Of a DNA stretch of 59,778 nt, positions 18,158 through 25,856 are shown in pieces. Each line of letters opens with the position of its first letter. Within the stretch, counting starts at the first letter, position 1. Below the pieces are notes generated by a model that worked only from the letters and a program-made list of their open reading frames with translations, ran no database searches and had not been told where the DNA came from. The translations under genes and the position numbers were made by a program. Source of the stretch: an uncultured Verrucomicrobiota bacterium (GTDB lineage: Bacteria > Verrucomicrobiota > Verrucomicrobiia > Opitutales > Intestinicryptomonadaceae); contig CASFDK010000028.1 of assembly GCA_949293415.1 (NCBI GenBank), positions 1-59,778 on the forward strand, written 5' to 3'.

Positions 18158-19060
18158 ATGGACAATGAAAAAAAGATACTCGTCATAGGCAGTGCAAACG
18201 TCGATATGGTCGTGAAATCGGCGAAGATTCCGCGCACGGGCGAAACCGTGCTCGGCGGCGTTTTCAGCCAACACCAAGGCGGCAAGGGCGCGAATCAGGC
18301 TGTCGCGGCAAAGACGCTTTTCGACGGTGTCGCGTTCTGCGCGGGCATCGGCGAAGACGCAATCGGACGCGAATACATCGACTATCTGAAAAAGTGCGGA
18401 CTCGACCTTTCGCTGACGAAAACCTACGCCGACGCGCACACGGGCGTTGCGCTAATCACCGTCGCAAAAGAGGGGCAGAACATCATCACGGTAGCCCCCG
18501 GAGCGAACCTGCTGCTGTCGCCCGACGATATGGCGGAGATTGATTTTTCGCAGTTTTCTCATGCGGCATTCCAGCTGGAAAACTCGCTCGAGACAGTCGC
18601 GGAGGGGCTGAAACGGGCGAAGGAGGCGGGCTGTACAACGGTGCTCACTCCAGCCCCCGCAAAGCTTTTGTCCGACGAAATTCTGGCTAATGTGGATTTC
18701 CTCGTGCCGAACGAAATCGAAATCCTGCAAGTGCTGCGCGGCTTTACGAGTATGCAGAAGGCGGCGGAATCGCTGCTTGCAAAGGGCGTGAAAAACGTGC
18801 TCGTAACGCTCGGCGAACGCGGGTGCGCACTGTTCACCGCCGACGGCGAAAAACGCTTTCCCGCCCTATCCGTCCGCCCGATTGATACGGTGGGCGCGGG
18901 CGACTGCTTCACGGGCTCGCTGCTGGCGGGCTTCAAACTCTACGACGACATCGACTCGGCAATAAAATTTGCATCGGCTGCCGCGGCGTTGAAAATCACA
19001 AAAGCCGGCGCGCAATCGTTCTCGCCGCTGAAAGACGTTTTGAAAATGATGAAAAAGTAA
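18158..19060 (+). CDS. rbsK: Ribokinase (PfkB family)
   Basis: This enzyme phosphorylates ribose with ATP to ribose 5-phosphate in the cytosol. The N-terminal PfkB signature GGKGANQAVA starts at 41. The C-terminal signature DTVGAGDCFTGS includes the anion hole and the catalytic base D249 (GAGD 246-249). The 300-residue length fits ribokinase rather than fructokinase. It starts at an ATG preceded by GGGAGAAA. A gene for an exported ADP-ribosylglycohydrolase follows after 15 bases, suggesting that ribose released from ribosides is its substrate in vivo; this is an inference from context. Confidence 0.88.
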   Translation: MDNEKKILVIGSANVDMVVKSAKIPRTGETVLGGVFSQHQGGKGANQAVAAKTLFDGVAFCAGIGEDAIGREYIDYLKKCGLDLSLTKTYADAHTGVALITVAKEGQNIITVAPGANLLLSPDDMAEIDFSQFSHAAFQLENSLETVAEGLKRAKEAGCTTVLTPAPAKLLSDEILANVDFLVPNEIEILQVLRGFTSMQKAAESLLAKGVKNVLVTLGERGCALFTADGEKRFPALSVRPIDTVGAGDCFTGSLLAGFKLYDDIDSAIKFASAAAALKITKAGAQSFSPLKDVLKMMKK

Positions 19061-19075
19061 ACGAAGGAAATACCC

Positions 19076-20608
19076 ATGACAAAAAAACTATTACAACTTA
19101 TATCCATGGTGTCCGTTTCGGCATACATATGCGCTGCTGCGGAGCTACCCAAACAGGTCGAATTCACAAAAGCCCAAGTTTACGACAAAATCAAAGGCGG
19201 TTGGGCGGGACAGATTATAGGCTGTTCCTACGGCGGTCCGACCGAATTTAAATTCAAGTTCGAACGAATCCCCGACAACCACAACATACCGTGGGGTATC
19301 GACAATATAATAAACGACACAAACACTGCGGGCGATTTCAGCGGACTGTACGACGACCTATACTTGGACATAACGTTTATGGATATTTTCGAGCGATTCG
19401 GGCTCGATGCCCCGCGCCGCGAATTCAAGAAGGCGATAGCCGAATCCAAATATCCCCTGTGGTGCGCAAACAGACAGGCGCGCTTGGAATACATAGACGG
19501 AATGGATCCCGACGCTCCCGTGTCGTGGAAAACAAATCAATACTCGAACGACATCGACTTCCAGATTGAGTCGGACTTTGCCGGACTGATGTCGCCCGCC
19601 CTCCCCCAAGCCGCACTGAAATACGCCGACACTGTCGGGCGCGCAATCAACGGCGGAGACGGTTTCTACTGCGGTGCATATGTGGCAACAATGTACTCCT
19701 TGGCGTTCGTTTTCGACAATCCGCGCGATGTCGTGGTCGAGGCGATGAGAATACTGCCCAAAGAAAGCCATACCTACAAAATCGTTTCCTCCATCTGCAA
19801 TTTCCACGCAAAAAACCCGAACGACTGGAAATCCGCGTGGCAGGATTTCTCCGACAAGTTCTGCAAACCCGAAGGACGAAAAGACCCAATCTACGCCCCG
19901 TACAATCTAGCGTACATAATAATCGGTCTGCTTTACGGAAACGGCGACTTCGGCAAAACGGCGGACATCGCCACGCGTTGCGGACTCGACTCCGACTGTA
20001 ACCCGTCGAATGCCTGCGGCATACTCGGCGCGATACAGGGGTATTCGAAAATCCCCGAAAAATGGATCGCGCCGTTGCGCCCGTACGAATCCACGGTGTT
20101 CTTTTGCGGGACATCATACACCTGCGAAAAGCTCTATTCCGTAGGATTTTCGCAGGCGGTTGAAACGCTCAAAAACTACGGCGCAAAAATTTCGAAAGAC
20201 GGAAAAATTTCCGTCGAAATCAAGATGCCTGCGCCGATAGAATTCGAAGCTGAACCAGATCTCGAAAAAGTCTCCGAGACAAAGCTCCCCATTTTGAATG
20301 CGGAAAATCCCGTTGTGGAATGCGAAGCGGAGGGGCTTATCATATTGTGCAAAAACGAAGTACGCAAAGAAAAATCGCCGCATCCCGAAATCGGCGGAAT
20401 ATGCGCATCGGTAGATTGTTATGTCGACGGGGAAAAAGTGCGCACCGCAAACTTCCATTTCGACAAGTTCAAATACTGCCGAAATCAGGTGCTGTTCAAA
20501 TGCGAAGCGAAGACCGCAGGTAAACACAAGATACGCATCGAACTGAAAAATCCGCATCCGAAATTCGAGCCTCTGACCCTGAGCATCCACGGATTCAAAA
20601 CCCGATAA
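19076..20608 (+). CDS. Exported ADP-ribosylglycohydrolase family protein
   Basis: The family (DraG/ARH fold) cleaves N- or O-glycosidic bonds to ribose using two metal ions. A signal peptide (about 1-21) is unusual for it and places this enzyme outside the cytosol. The metal-site motifs are visible as YDDLYLDITFMD with D93-D94, and GLDSDCNPSNACG with D305 and D307. The last 150 residues form a beta-rich extension ending LSIHGFKTR. The ribosome binding site is AAGGAA before the ATG. It sits in an apparent operon with ribokinase, which suggests degradation of ribosides, for example nucleosides or ADP-ribosyl groups, as a ribose source. Confidence 0.87.
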   Translation: MTKKLLQLISMVSVSAYICAAAELPKQVEFTKAQVYDKIKGGWAGQIIGCSYGGPTEFKFKFERIPDNHNIPWGIDNIINDTNTAGDFSGLYDDLYLDITFMDIFERFGLDAPRREFKKAIAESKYPLWCANRQARLEYIDGMDPDAPVSWKTNQYSNDIDFQIESDFAGLMSPALPQAALKYADTVGRAINGGDGFYCGAYVATMYSLAFVFDNPRDVVVEAMRILPKESHTYKIVSSICNFHAKNPNDWKSAWQDFSDKFCKPEGRKDPIYAPYNLAYIIIGLLYGNGDFGKTADIATRCGLDSDCNPSNACGILGAIQGYSKIPEKWIAPLRPYESTVFFCGTSYTCEKLYSVGFSQAVETLKNYGAKISKDGKISVEIKMPAPIEFEAEPDLEKVSETKLPILNAENPVVECEAEGLIILCKNEVRKEKSPHPEIGGICASVDCYVDGEKVRTANFHFDKFKYCRNQVLFKCEAKTAGKHKIRIELKNPHPKFEPLTLSIHGFKTR

Positions 20609-20624
20609 AGCAATCTCCACTCCA

Positions 20625-20652
20625 CCCCGCCCTCTCGGCGGGGTTTTATTTT
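20625..20652 (+). terminator. Terminator after the ADP-ribosylglycohydrolase gene
   Basis: The perfect 7-bp stem CCCCGCC/GGCGGGG with a CTCTC loop is followed by TTTTATTTT. Confidence 0.8.
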
Positions 20653-20811
20653 GTCCGTATATATTGCGCCGACGCCGCTCCCGCTACTTTGAATTACCGC
20701 TTTAAACGCATCCGTAAAGCTGCGCGAACATCGTAACATTCAAAATTAGATTGAAATACATAACGCCGCACATATTATCAAAATAAAATAATCCCGAAAA
20801 AGCGTCGGATA

Positions 20812-21009
20812 ATGGACAACCACACAATAAATGTTAACCCCAATACGAACGCAGCTGGCAAAGGGCACGGCTTCGGAAACGGACGCTTTGCACGCAACAT
20901 TTTCGACAAGACAATAGAAATACAATCCATACGCTTGGCGACGCAGGCGCAACTGACCCCCGTCGAATTGTCGAGAATCCTGCCCGAGGACATCCCCGCG
21001 CAGGGATAA
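20812..21009 (+). pseudogene. Remnant of a SpoVK/CbbX-type AAA+ ATPase (C-terminal lid)
   Basis: A 65-codon open frame contains GHGFGNGRFARNIFDKTIE followed by IQSIRLA and ends EDIPAQG. This matches the sensor-2 and lid region typical of SpoVK/CbbX-like AAA+ proteins (G-x-GN-x-R-x-x-RN-x-F-E-x-A, then LT..EDI). No Walker A or B motif lies upstream in any frame, and the 200 bases before it are AT-rich and gene-free. It is therefore most likely a decayed fragment. Expression as an independent small protein cannot be excluded. The surrounding stretch from 20653 to 21064 holds nothing else that I can name. Confidence 0.55.
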
Positions 21010-21064
21010 ACGCCGCGCAAACATCGGCAGATCTTGTTGCAGCGTCCGCAACAAAAACATACAC

Positions 21065-21099
21065 AAAAAGCCCGCTTCGGAAACCGAAACGGGCTTTTT
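21065..21099 (-). terminator. Terminator after tRNA-Arg
   Basis: The arms AAAAGCCCG and CGGGCTTTT are extended inside by a TTCGG/CCGAA stem around AAA. It lies just beyond the 3' end of the minus-strand tRNA, with T-runs on both strands. Confidence 0.85.
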
Positions 21100-21107
21100 A
21101 AGAAACG

Positions 21108-21181
<74 letters not shown>

Positions 21182-21519
21182 AGGTTTTTAATAAAATGGT
21201 GTAGAATGTATTTTCGGGGTCTGTTTGCAAGCTTTTTTTCAAAAATTTTTCCTTTTTTACGCAACACATTACAACCCTTGTTGTTCCATCGTAAAAGAGT
21301 TTCGACTGCCGCATTTACCCTCCTTGAAAATACGGCAAAAAGTTTCAATCGGCGAATGAAAAGTGTCGGGATTTCGGACGAAAAATAGTACAACATAAAA
21401 TTTGCGGGAAAACGGAAAGCGGACGCATTCGAAAAAAAATGAAAAAATGTCTTGCAATAAAACCCAGCCTCCCCACCATAAGAGAGATATTTTTATTTAA
21501 ACGTATAAGAAACACCGAT
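21182..21519. other. AT-rich spacer between tRNA-Arg and rpsR
   Basis: This 338-base stretch has no credible gene. It must hold the promoters of the minus-strand tRNA and of plus-strand rpsR. A TTGCAA at 21453 lies upstream of rpsR, but its spacing to an ATAAGA (21479) is too long to be convincing. A run of T/A tracts (21230-21260) is visible. Confidence 0.4.
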
Positions 21520-21705
21520 ATGACAGAAGAATCAAAGAAAAAGAACGCTGCGGAACTCAAATTTACCGAAACTGACGCTCTCAATCGTTATGTTACGGAA
21601 ACGGGCAAGATCCTGCCCCGCAAATTCACGGGTCTTACCTCGAAAGAGCAGCGCCACGTCAAGAAGACGATCAAGCACGCTCGCAATATGCTTTTGATGA
21701 AATAG
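21520..21705 (+). CDS. rpsR: 30S ribosomal protein S18
   Basis: S18 binds with S6 to the platform of the 30S subunit. The start is the ATG at 21520 (MTEESKKKN); an ATG 27 codons upstream would add an unrelated, hydrophobic sequence. The 61-residue protein is on the short side of the family. It retains the diagnostic segment GKILPRKFTGLTSKEQRHV followed by KKTIKHARNMLLM. Unlike the usual arrangement it is not next to rpsF or rplI, which are not in this window. Confidence 0.88.
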   Translation: MTEESKKKNAAELKFTETDALNRYVTETGKILPRKFTGLTSKEQRHVKKTIKHARNMLLMK

Positions 21706-21754
21706 CCTCGGGGCTGTTTCAGTCTGCCCCGCTTGAGGGGTGTTAAAAGCCGAT

Positions 21755-22729
21755 ATGGGCAATAAAAGTTCCAGTCAACAGCCGCAATGCGACATTCGTA
21801 TGGCGGCTGATTTTATTTTATCGGGCGGTATCGGCGGCGTTCCCACCGAAACCGTCTACGGACTCTCCGCCGATGCAACGAATGAAAGCGCGGTTCGGAA
21901 AATCTTCGCGGCAAAGGGAAGACCGTTCATCGACCCGCTGATTGTCCACGTCAGCGATATGCGGATGGCGGAATCGGTCGCCCGTTTCGACGACGATGCA
22001 AGAAAGCTTGCCGCCGCGTTTTGGGCTGGTCCCCTTACGATGATTCTGCCGCGAAGGGAATGTGTGGGCGACATCGTAACAGCGGGGCTCGACACCGTTG
22101 CGGTGCGTATGCCATCGCACCCGATTATGCACGAGCTAATCAAGGTTTCGGGCAAGCCCATTGCCGCGCCGAGCGCAAATCCTTTCGGCTACGTAAGCCC
22201 CACCCGAGCGGAACACGTCCGCGAACAGCTCGGCGACAAAATCGACTTCGTTCTCGACGGCGGCGAATGCGCGTGTGGCGTGGAGTCCACAATCGTCCTG
22301 ATGACATCCAAGCCAAAAAAGCTTCTGCGCCCCGGTCCGATAGACGCAAAGCTTATCGAAGAGGTCTTGGGCGAGGAAATCGACAAAGACCCGAAAAAGA
22401 ACGAGGCGCACCCGCAAGCTCCGGGGATGCTGAAAAGCCACTACAGCCCGAAGTCGCGCCTGACGCTTTTTGACGACCCAAGCGAAATTCCGCAGAATTT
22501 TGCGGGCGAGATAATCCATTTCAAACGTCCCGCATCGCCGGAAAAGAACGACTACTGGCTGACGGAAAACGGCGATGTTTGCGAGGCGGCGCGCAATCTT
22601 TTCGCACTTCTCCGCTCGCTCGACAAAATCTCGAAATGCGGTTTCTACTGCCAACGCGCGCCGAACGAAGGCGTTGGAGTTGCCGTAAACGACAGGCTTT
22701 CGCGCGCCGAAACAAAGTTTGACAAATAG
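21755..22729 (+). CDS. tsaC: L-threonylcarbamoyladenylate synthase (Sua5/TsaC family)
   Basis: This enzyme makes threonylcarbamoyl-AMP for the t6A37 modification of ANN-decoding tRNAs. The YrdC domain carries the signatures GVPTETVYGLSADA, AAKGRPFIDPLIVHV and the SANPFGYVSPT region. The C-terminal half (from about 215) is the extra Sua5 domain, with APGMLKSHYSP at its start, so the gene is Sua5-like rather than short TsaC. The start chosen is the ATG at 21755; an in-frame GTG at 21740 is possible. A hairpin just after the stop ends the transcript and overlaps the next gene's leader. Confidence 0.93.
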   Translation: MGNKSSSQQPQCDIRMAADFILSGGIGGVPTETVYGLSADATNESAVRKIFAAKGRPFIDPLIVHVSDMRMAESVARFDDDARKLAAAFWAGPLTMILPRRECVGDIVTAGLDTVAVRMPSHPIMHELIKVSGKPIAAPSANPFGYVSPTRAEHVREQLGDKIDFVLDGGECACGVESTIVLMTSKPKKLLRPGPIDAKLIEEVLGEEIDKDPKKNEAHPQAPGMLKSHYSPKSRLTLFDDPSEIPQNFAGEIIHFKRPASPEKNDYWLTENGDVCEAARNLFALLRSLDKISKCGFYCQRAPNEGVGVAVNDRLSRAETKFDK

Positions 22730-22740
22730 CGGCGTTTTTG

Positions 22741-22770
22741 AAATCCTCCGAGCCGTTCGGAGGATTTTTT
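22741..22770 (+). terminator. Terminator that also holds the next gene's ribosome binding site
   Basis: The arms AAATCCTCCGA and TTCGGAGGATTT enclose GCCG and run into a T-run, so this is a good intrinsic terminator for the Sua5 gene. The 3' arm contains GGAGG at 22759-22763, seven bases before the ATG at 22771. The hairpin would therefore both end the upstream transcript and mask the ribosome binding site of the beta-helix gene. Confidence 0.8.
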
Positions 22771-24849
22771 ATGTTGAAACGCGTTTTTCTTAATATGCTC
22801 GCATTCTCGGCGGCTTCAATCTGCGCAGCCGCAGGCGGCAAAATTTTCGTGGCGAAAAACGGTTCGGATGCTTCGGGCGACGGCTCGGAGAGCAGACCGT
22901 ATGCGACGCTCGCGCGGGCGTTGAAAGACTGCGGCGGCGGCGGCGAAATTTTCGTAAAGTCGGGCGTATACGAGTTCTCGCAAACGGCGGGTATCGAAAA
23001 GTCGAAGTCGAAGATTTCGATAACGGGCGAATCGGGCGCGGGGAAATGTGTCGAATTTATCGGGGCGAGGCGCATCGACGCGTCGAATCTGAAAAAAGTC
23101 GAAGACCCGCAAATTCTCGACCGACTTCGCAAGCCGTCGAACGGCGCGCTCTATTGTCTCGACCTCAAGAAATTCGGGCTTACGGATTACGGCAAAATGT
23201 CGAAGCGCGGCTTCGGCTCTCCGAACAAACCGATGCAAATGGAGGTCTTTTACAGTGCGGCGCGCGGACTGCGTCTTGCGCAGTATCCGAACAAGGGCCT
23301 GTTGCACATCGGCGAAGTCTTAAAAATCGGCGCGGTGGAATCGAAAGAATGGCGCAAAAAGCTTGGGGTAGCCGACTCCGAAAAGGACGGCGCAATATTC
23401 CGCGCCGCGCACGAAATCCCCGAATCGTGGCTGAAACACGACGACATCTGGCTCTCGGGCACCTTCTCGGTCGGTTGGGCGGACGACCACCAACACGTCA
23501 AAAAAATCGACCCCGAAAAAAAGACAATCGAGCTTGAATTCCCCACAAGCTACGGCGTTCTCTGTTCCGTCCCCGAACTCGCCGAGAACAAACAGGACAT
23601 TTCCGTACGCGGCTATGTCGTCTACAATCTGCTTGAGGAAATCGACGAGCCGCTCGAGTACTACATCGACCGCAAAAGCGGGATGTTTTTCGTGATGCTC
23701 GCCGAAGTGCCGCGCAAAGGGCAATACCTCGACTTCACAACGCTCGCATCGCCGATTCTTAAAATAACGGAATCGAAAAACGTTTCCGTATCGGGGATAA
23801 AATTCTCGGCGGGACGCGACGTTGGGCTGTCCGTTCTCGATTCGAACGACATCAAAATAACAAACTGCGAATTTTCGAATTTCGGCGGATTCGGCGCAAA
23901 AGCGGAAGGCGATGAATACAATCCGCGCAACAACTACCTCTTCGAAAAATGCCGCTTCGCCGACAACGGAAGCGGCGGGCTGCGCATAGCCGGCGGCGAC
24001 AGAAAAAAACTTCTGCCGTCGGGCAACGCCGTCCGCGCGTGCGACTTTTTTTGGAACTGCCGCGTCAAGCGCAATTATTCGCCGTCGGTTTCGGTGGGCG
24101 GTGTCGGCGTACTCGTCGAGCATTGCCGTCTGCGCGGGGCGGAGCACCAGTTGCTCTCGTTTTGGGGCAACGACATAACGATACGCAACAACTCGTTCGA
24201 AGACGCCTGCGCGAATACATCGGACATGGGCGCGATATACACGGGGCGCGACCCGTCGAACAAGGGCATTGTCATCGAGAACAATTTCTTCTCGAACATC
24301 CGCGCGGCAAATCCCGACTCGAAAGTCTGCGCCGTCTATATCGACGACGGCTCGGGCGGAATGAAAATCTCGAAAAACATTTTCTGCCGCAGCGGAACTG
24401 CGGGAAGCACCGACGCTTTCGCCGCGGTCTTCCTGCACGGCGGACACGACAACATAATATCGAAAAACGTTTTCATCGAGTGCGACGCGTCAGCCGCCCA
24501 CGGAAGGTGGGACGACAAACGCTGGAAAAAAACGTTCTTCGACGAGTATCTTTTCAGGCTCAAAAAAGTCGTGGACATCGAATCCGAGCCGTACAAAAAA
24601 TACAAGAGCCTCGACAATTTCTTCACCACAACGCGAGAGCGGTTCAATGTTTTCGAGCACAACCTGCTCTACAAAACCCCGCCGCCGTTCTGGGGCGACT
24701 TCAAACTGCTAAACAGAAAGGCCGCGCTCGCACCGTCGGAAACGCCGAAAATCGACGGCGAGTGGACTCTTGCCGACGTCGAAAAATACTTCGGCAAAAA
24801 TCCGCTCGTCAAGAGCATCCTCGACGGAAAAATCGGACTGCCGAAGTAG
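22771..24849 (+). CDS. Exported right-handed parallel beta-helix protein
   Basis: The start is the ATG at 22771, preceded by GGAGG at a 7-base spacing; it opens a signal peptide (MLKRVFLNMLAFSAASICAAA). Right after it comes a DUF1565-like opening, KIFVAKNGSDASGDGSESRP followed by YATLARAL. A series of PbH1-type repeats follows between about 340 and 560 (NDIKITNCEFSNFGGFG, NDITIRNNSFEDA and similar). Such folds are common in polysaccharide lyases and glycan hydrolases, so a carbohydrate substrate is likely, but no catalytic residues can be assigned. The length is 692 residues. Its ribosome binding site lies inside the preceding terminator hairpin. Confidence 0.85.
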   Translation: MLKRVFLNMLAFSAASICAAAGGKIFVAKNGSDASGDGSESRPYATLARALKDCGGGGEIFVKSGVYEFSQTAGIEKSKSKISITGESGAGKCVEFIGARRIDASNLKKVEDPQILDRLRKPSNGALYCLDLKKFGLTDYGKMSKRGFGSPNKPMQMEVFYSAARGLRLAQYPNKGLLHIGEVLKIGAVESKEWRKKLGVADSEKDGAIFRAAHEIPESWLKHDDIWLSGTFSVGWADDHQHVKKIDPEKKTIELEFPTSYGVLCSVPELAENKQDISVRGYVVYNLLEEIDEPLEYYIDRKSGMFFVMLAEVPRKGQYLDFTTLASPILKITESKNVSVSGIKFSAGRDVGLSVLDSNDIKITNCEFSNFGGFGAKAEGDEYNPRNNYLFEKCRFADNGSGGLRIAGGDRKKLLPSGNAVRACDFFWNCRVKRNYSPSVSVGGVGVLVEHCRLRGAEHQLLSFWGNDITIRNNSFEDACANTSDMGAIYTGRDPSNKGIVIENNFFSNIRAANPDSKVCAVYIDDGSGGMKISKNIFCRSGTAGSTDAFAAVFLHGGHDNIISKNVFIECDASAAHGRWDDKRWKKTFFDEYLFRLKKVVDIESEPYKKYKSLDNFFTTTRERFNVFEHNLLYKTPPPFWGDFKLLNRKAALAPSETPKIDGEWTLADVEKYFGKNPLVKSILDGKIGLPK

Positions 24850-24864
24850 GCGCAGTACGCGCAA

Positions 24865-25188
24865 TCAGTGCTCGGAAACGAAATTGATTCCGATAATCCC
24901 CACGACAACCATCGAAAGGAACAGCAGCTGCCAGAAACCCGTCGGTTCGTGGAAAAGCACGATGCCCGCGACGACCGCGCCCGCCGCGCCCATTCCCGTC
25001 CATATCGCGTACGACAGTCCGAGCGGAAGCGAGCGTATCGCGAAATTGAGCAGCAAAAAACTTGCGACAATCGAAACCACAAACCCAACCGTCGGTACGA
25101 GTTTCGAAAAGTTTTCGGAATATTTCAGCGCGACCACCCAGACAATTTCGAGCACTCCCGCCGTGAAAAGAGATATCCAGCTAAGCAT
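24865..25188 (-). CDS. gdx: SMR-family transporter, guanidinium exporter type
   Basis: The 107-residue protein has four transmembrane helices and the SMR-family glutamate at E14 (GVLEIVWVVALKYS). The WxxALKYS-type segment after the glutamate and the central SLPLGLSYAIWTGMGAAGA are typical of the Gdx (formerly SugE) subtype, which exchanges guanidinium for protons as an antiparallel dimer. It is the last gene of the tyrA operon, 2 bases after plsC. No guanidine riboswitch precedes it, so it may not be guanidine-controlled. Confidence 0.88.
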   Translation of the reverse strand: MLSWISLFTAGVLEIVWVVALKYSENFSKLVPTVGFVVSIVASFLLLNFAIRSLPLGLSYAIWTGMGAAGAVVAGIVLFHEPTGFWQLLFLSMVVVGIIGINFVSEH

Positions 25189-25190
25189 AA

Positions 25191-25850
25191 TTAAATTTCG
25201 TTTAGTTCGGGCGGCTCTATCGCCGCGATTCGTTCCATTATTCTGTCCACAATAATCTGCGCGCGCTCCGGCGCGTCCTTTCCGGGGTCGATTTCTTTCG
25301 GGTCGATTGGCTTGCCCGCACAGAGAATCAGCCGCGTGCCGCCGCGCAGTCTGCCCGTGCGCGGAAGAATGTCGTACATATTGAAAAACCTCAGCGGCAG
25401 AATCGGCGCGCCCGACTTTATCGCGAGAAGCCCCGCACCCGCCTTGCCCTTTTGCAGTTTGCCGTCGAAACTGCGCGTGCCCTCGGGAAAAATTATCACC
25501 CCGATACCCGACTTTATGCGCGAAAGCACGTCGCGAAAAGCCCCGAGATTGCCCGAAGAGCCGCGCTTAATCGGGATGGCGTTGAGCCTGCGGAATAGCG
25601 CGCCCGAAAGTTTGCCGTTCATCAGCGTATCGCGCGCAACCGCGCACAACTCGGTTTCGTGGAAGAACGCCGCCGCCATCGGGTCGAGATAGCTGACGTG
25701 GTTCGCCACGATAATGCACGGCTCTTTCGGCACATTCTCGTAGCCGTACAGCTCGATTCTGCCGAAAACGTCGCAGACAATCGACGAAAAAATCCACCAC
25801 CCCTTGTAGACGTAGCGACCCTTGCCGATGTTGAAAAAACGCGTTCTCAT
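25191..25850 (-). CDS. plsC: 1-acyl-sn-glycerol-3-phosphate acyltransferase (PlsC family)
   Basis: PlsC acylates lysophosphatidic acid to phosphatidic acid at the inner membrane. The H(X4)D motif is NHVSYLDP with H51 and D56. The second motif FPEGTRS begins at 121, followed by a KGKAGAGLLAIKSGAPILP segment. The length of 219 residues is normal. It lies 6 bases after the aroA-cmk fusion gene; a cmk-plsC neighbourhood is common in bacteria. Confidence 0.9.
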   Translation of the reverse strand: MRTRFFNIGKGRYVYKGWWIFSSIVCDVFGRIELYGYENVPKEPCIIVANHVSYLDPMAAAFFHETELCAVARDTLMNGKLSGALFRRLNAIPIKRGSSGNLGAFRDVLSRIKSGIGVIIFPEGTRSFDGKLQKGKAGAGLLAIKSGAPILPLRFFNMYDILPRTGRLRGGTRLILCAGKPIDPKEIDPGKDAPERAQIIVDRIMERIAAIEPPELNEI

Positions 25851-25856
25851 CGAAGG

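Noticed and set aside
22738..22773. Start of the beta-helix protein at an upstream in-frame codon near 22738
   Set aside because: That would translate the terminator hairpin; the ATG at 22771 has a good GGAGG and opens the signal peptide.
25189..25190. Guanidine riboswitch for gdx
   Set aside because: Only 2 bases separate plsC and gdx, and the coding sequence upstream shows no such structure.
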